From contig NZ_BMRB01000005.1 in assembly GCF_014648415.1 (NCBI RefSeq), positions 62,001 to 126,000 on the forward strand: 64,000 nucleotides of DNA. The letters are read 5' to 3'. Shown one piece after another: positions 62,268 to 64,000 of the stretch; within the stretch, counting starts at the first letter, position 1, and every line of letters starts with the position of its first letter. The DNA comes from Actinokineospora fastidiosa (lineage in GTDB: Bacteria > Actinomycetota > Actinomycetes > Mycobacteriales > Pseudonocardiaceae). The translations under genes and the position numbers were made by a program. Below the pieces are notes generated by a model. The model was not told where the DNA came from and did not search any database. It saw only the letters and a list, made by a program, of their open reading frames with translations.

Positions 62268-64000
62268 CTAGCCTGCGGAGCGCGCCGCGGCGGCGCACAG
62301 GGCGTTGGCCGAGCGCAGCACCTCGGGCGCGGTGAATGCGGCGGGATCGACCTCCGCGGCGGTGCTGACGTGGAACGAGTGCGTCTCGCCGGGCAGCAGG
62401 GTGATCAGCATGTCGTCGGCGACGGCGTCGGCGGCCACCCGGTCGGCGAGCAGCGCGACGTCGCGGGCGAAGGCCGACGCCGTGACGTCCACCCGGTAGC
62501 CGCCCTTCACCGACGCCACCGCCGCCGTGACCGGGTTCGGGTCGTACGGCATCGCGATGTCCTCGACGAACAGGTGCACGACCCGCACCTCCCCCGCGGC
62601 GGCCACCAGCAGGTCGGTGTCCTCGCCCGCCAGCACGACCGCGGGCAGGTCGACCCGCGCCGCGCCCCGCGCGCCCGCGTCCAGCGGCAGCGCCGCCTCC
62701 GCGACCACCTCGCCCGCCAGCGTCATCCGCCGCACGGACAGCTCCCCCGTCCACGGCTCGTCGGTGTCGTTGACCGCGATGACGGCGAGCGCGTCACCGC
62801 GCGGCTGCACGGTCAGCAGCCGGGGCGCGAAGGCGTGCCGCAGCGCGTAGTACAGCGGCTTCGGCCGCTCGTCGCCGTCGACCGCCGACCAGGAGATGAC
62901 CGGCCAGCAGTCGTTGAGCTGCCAGACCAGCGCGCCCGCCGTGCGCGGCCACCACGACCGGAAGTGCGCGACGCCGAAGTGGACCGCCCGCGCCTGGTTG
63001 AGCTGGGTCGCCCAGTGCCAGTCGGCGAACGCGGCCGGGACCGGCAGGTGCGCGGCAAGGCCGCGGTCGAGCTTGCCGTTGCCGTCCTCGGCCTTCTGGT
63101 GCAGCAGGAAACCCGGCGAGGTCGGCGTCATCGGCTCGTCGTGGACCCACGCGGTGAGCGTCGCCCACGTGGGCGGGCCCTGGAAGCCGAACTCCGCGCA
63201 GAACCGCGGGACGTGGTCGCGGTAGTGGACGTAGTCGACGCGGTTCCACACCTCCCACTCGTGCCGGGGGCCGTGGTCCTCGTCGTTCGGGTGGACGCCG
63301 TCGGGACTGTGCGGGCTGCCGATCGCGTAGGGCCGGGTGGGGTCGAGTTCGGCGACGATCGCGGGCAGCAGCTCGGTGTAGTAGCGCAGCCCCCAGGTCT
63401 TGCCCTGCAACTGCTCCGGCCAGCCCCAGTCGGCGTAGCCCCAGAGGTTCTCGTTGTTGCCGTTCCAGAGCGCCAGCGACGGGTGCGACGTCAGGCGGGC
63501 GACGTTCTCCCTGGCCTCGGCCTCGATCTCGCCCCACAGCGGCTGCTCCTCGGCGTAGGAGGAGCAGGCGAACGGGAAGTCCTGCCAGACCAGGACACCG
63601 CGCTCGTCGCAGACGTCATAGAAGTCCTCGGTCTCGTAGATGCCGCCGCCCCAGACCCGCAGCATGTTCATGTTCGCCGCGACCGCCTGGTCGACGCGGC
63701 GGGCGAGCCGCTCGCGGGTGATCCGGGTGAGGAAGTGGTCGTCGGGAATCCAGTTGGCGCCCTTGGCGAAGACGGCTTTGCCGTTGACGACGAACGTGAA
63801 CGGGGTGCCGACCTCGTCCGGGGTGGTGTCGACGGTGATCGTGCGGAAGCCGATGCGGCGGCGGTAGGAGTCGCCGGTGTCGAGCGTGACCTCCAGATCG
63901 GACAGGGGCTGCTCGCCGTAGCCCGTCGGCCACCAGAGCGGCGCGTCGGGGACGGCGAGCTCGACCACGGCGCTGGTCTCGCCCGCGGCCAGGGTCGTCG
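62268..64000 (-). CDS. GH2 beta-mannosidase-like hydrolase, N-terminus outside window
   Basis: The C-terminal 577 codons of a GH2 enzyme; the gene continues beyond base 64000. Visible motifs are GKAVFAKGANWIPDDHFLTR, NMNMLRVWGGGIYETEDFYD, the acid/base Glu in ALWNGNNENLWGY, the nucleophile Glu in FCAEFGFQGPPTW, and WQLNDCWPVISWSAVDGDER. This set matches exo-beta-mannosidases more than beta-galactosidases. No signal can be judged because the start is missing. It probably releases mannose from imported manno-oligosaccharides. Confidence 0.9.
   Translation of the reverse strand, partial: TTLAAGETSAVVELAVPDAPLWWPTGYGEQPLSDLEVTLDTGDSYRRRIGFRTITVDTTPDEVGTPFTFVVNGKAVFAKGANWIPDDHFLTRITRERLARRVDQAVAANMNMLRVWGGGIYETEDFYDVCDERGVLVWQDFPFACSSYAEEQPLWGEIEAEARENVARLTSHPSLALWNGNNENLWGYADWGWPEQLQGKTWGLRYYTELLPAIVAELDPTRPYAIGSPHSPDGVHPNDEDHGPRHEWEVWNRVDYVHYRDHVPRFCAEFGFQGPPTWATLTAWVHDEPMTPTSPGFLLHQKAEDGNGKLDRGLAAHLPVPAAFADWHWATQLNQARAVHFGVAHFRSWWPRTAGALVWQLNDCWPVISWSAVDGDERPKPLYYALRHAFAPRLLTVQPRGDALAVIAVNDTDEPWTGELSVRRMTLAGEVVAEAALPLDAGARGAARVDLPAVVLAGEDTDLLVAAAGEVRVVHLFVEDIAMPYDPNPVTAAVASVKGGYRVDVTASAFARDVALLADRVAADAVADDMLITLLPGETHSFHVSTAAEVDPAAFTAPEVLRSANALCAAAARSAG

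Overview
The window is very GC-rich, densely packed DNA from a filamentous actinomycete. The support for this is near-total G/C at third codon positions, frequent GTG/TTG starts, a PhoP-type PHO box, an ECF42 sigma factor operon, an IdeR/DmdR-type iron box and an FxLD-like lanthipeptide locus. The overall look fits Pseudonocardiales (Saccharothrix/Lentzea/Actinosynnema-like), but the genus is an inference. I saw no rRNA, tRNA, CRISPR array, insertion sequence or prophage.

Layout. 1-4446: the 5' part of a secreted SpvB/Tc-toxin-like protein, a secreted sphingomyelinase-type phosphodiesterase, and a membrane protein gene broken by a one-base frameshift. 4679-11376: an unknown protein, an ABM monooxygenase, an orphan KdpD sensor, a PHO-box-controlled PstS lipoprotein, an LLM flavin oxidoreductase and an alpha/beta hydrolase. 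11560-15603: a LacI-like sensor without an HTH, the YCII-ECF42-PRC operon with its own recognisable promoter, a 50-residue orphan protein and a WD40-like protein coupled to an MFS transporter.

16841-25715 is a carbohydrate regulon. A ROK repressor, a sugar ABC importer, a GH4 phospho-glycosidase and a BadF-type kinase form one tightly coupled operon. Downstream is a secreted GH5-F5/8C-metallophosphatase fusion. The same 17-bp operator (TTAGGCA, 3 nt, inverted half) lies upstream of both the ROK gene and the GH5 gene.

25768-30445 is a class I (FxLD-like) lanthipeptide locus: split LanB (glutamylation and elimination proteins), a 51-residue precursor, a LanC gene destroyed by several frameshifts, and a small secreted protein. 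30992-42222 holds a divergent DXP synthase, an iron-box-controlled operon of an orphan MbtH protein and an asymmetric heterodimeric ABC exporter, a conserved protein, DedA, a GNAT, a divergent MocR regulator/Cys-Met lyase pair and an EamA transporter.

42491-55837 is the most interesting region. After a C-rich minisatellite comes a compact six-gene operon: ferredoxin-type reductase, acyl desaturase, a 2188-residue Pks13-like polyketide synthase, an antigen-85-like esterase, a fatty acyl-AMP ligase and a GT39-like membrane glycosyltransferase. Together they suggest that a (desaturated) fatty acid is AMP-activated, loaded on an N-terminal carrier, condensed, ketoreduced to a beta-hydroxy product and moved onto an extracellular or envelope glycan. 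This would be a mycolate-like lipid pathway in a layout distinct from the mycobacterial one.

56141-64000: ANTAR/GAF and STAS signalling proteins, a VOC protein, a RibD-like reductase, a TIGR03086 protein divergent from a TetR with a palindromic operator, and a GH2 beta-mannosidase (truncated by the window) with an aldo/keto reductase and a Gfo/Idh dehydrogenase.
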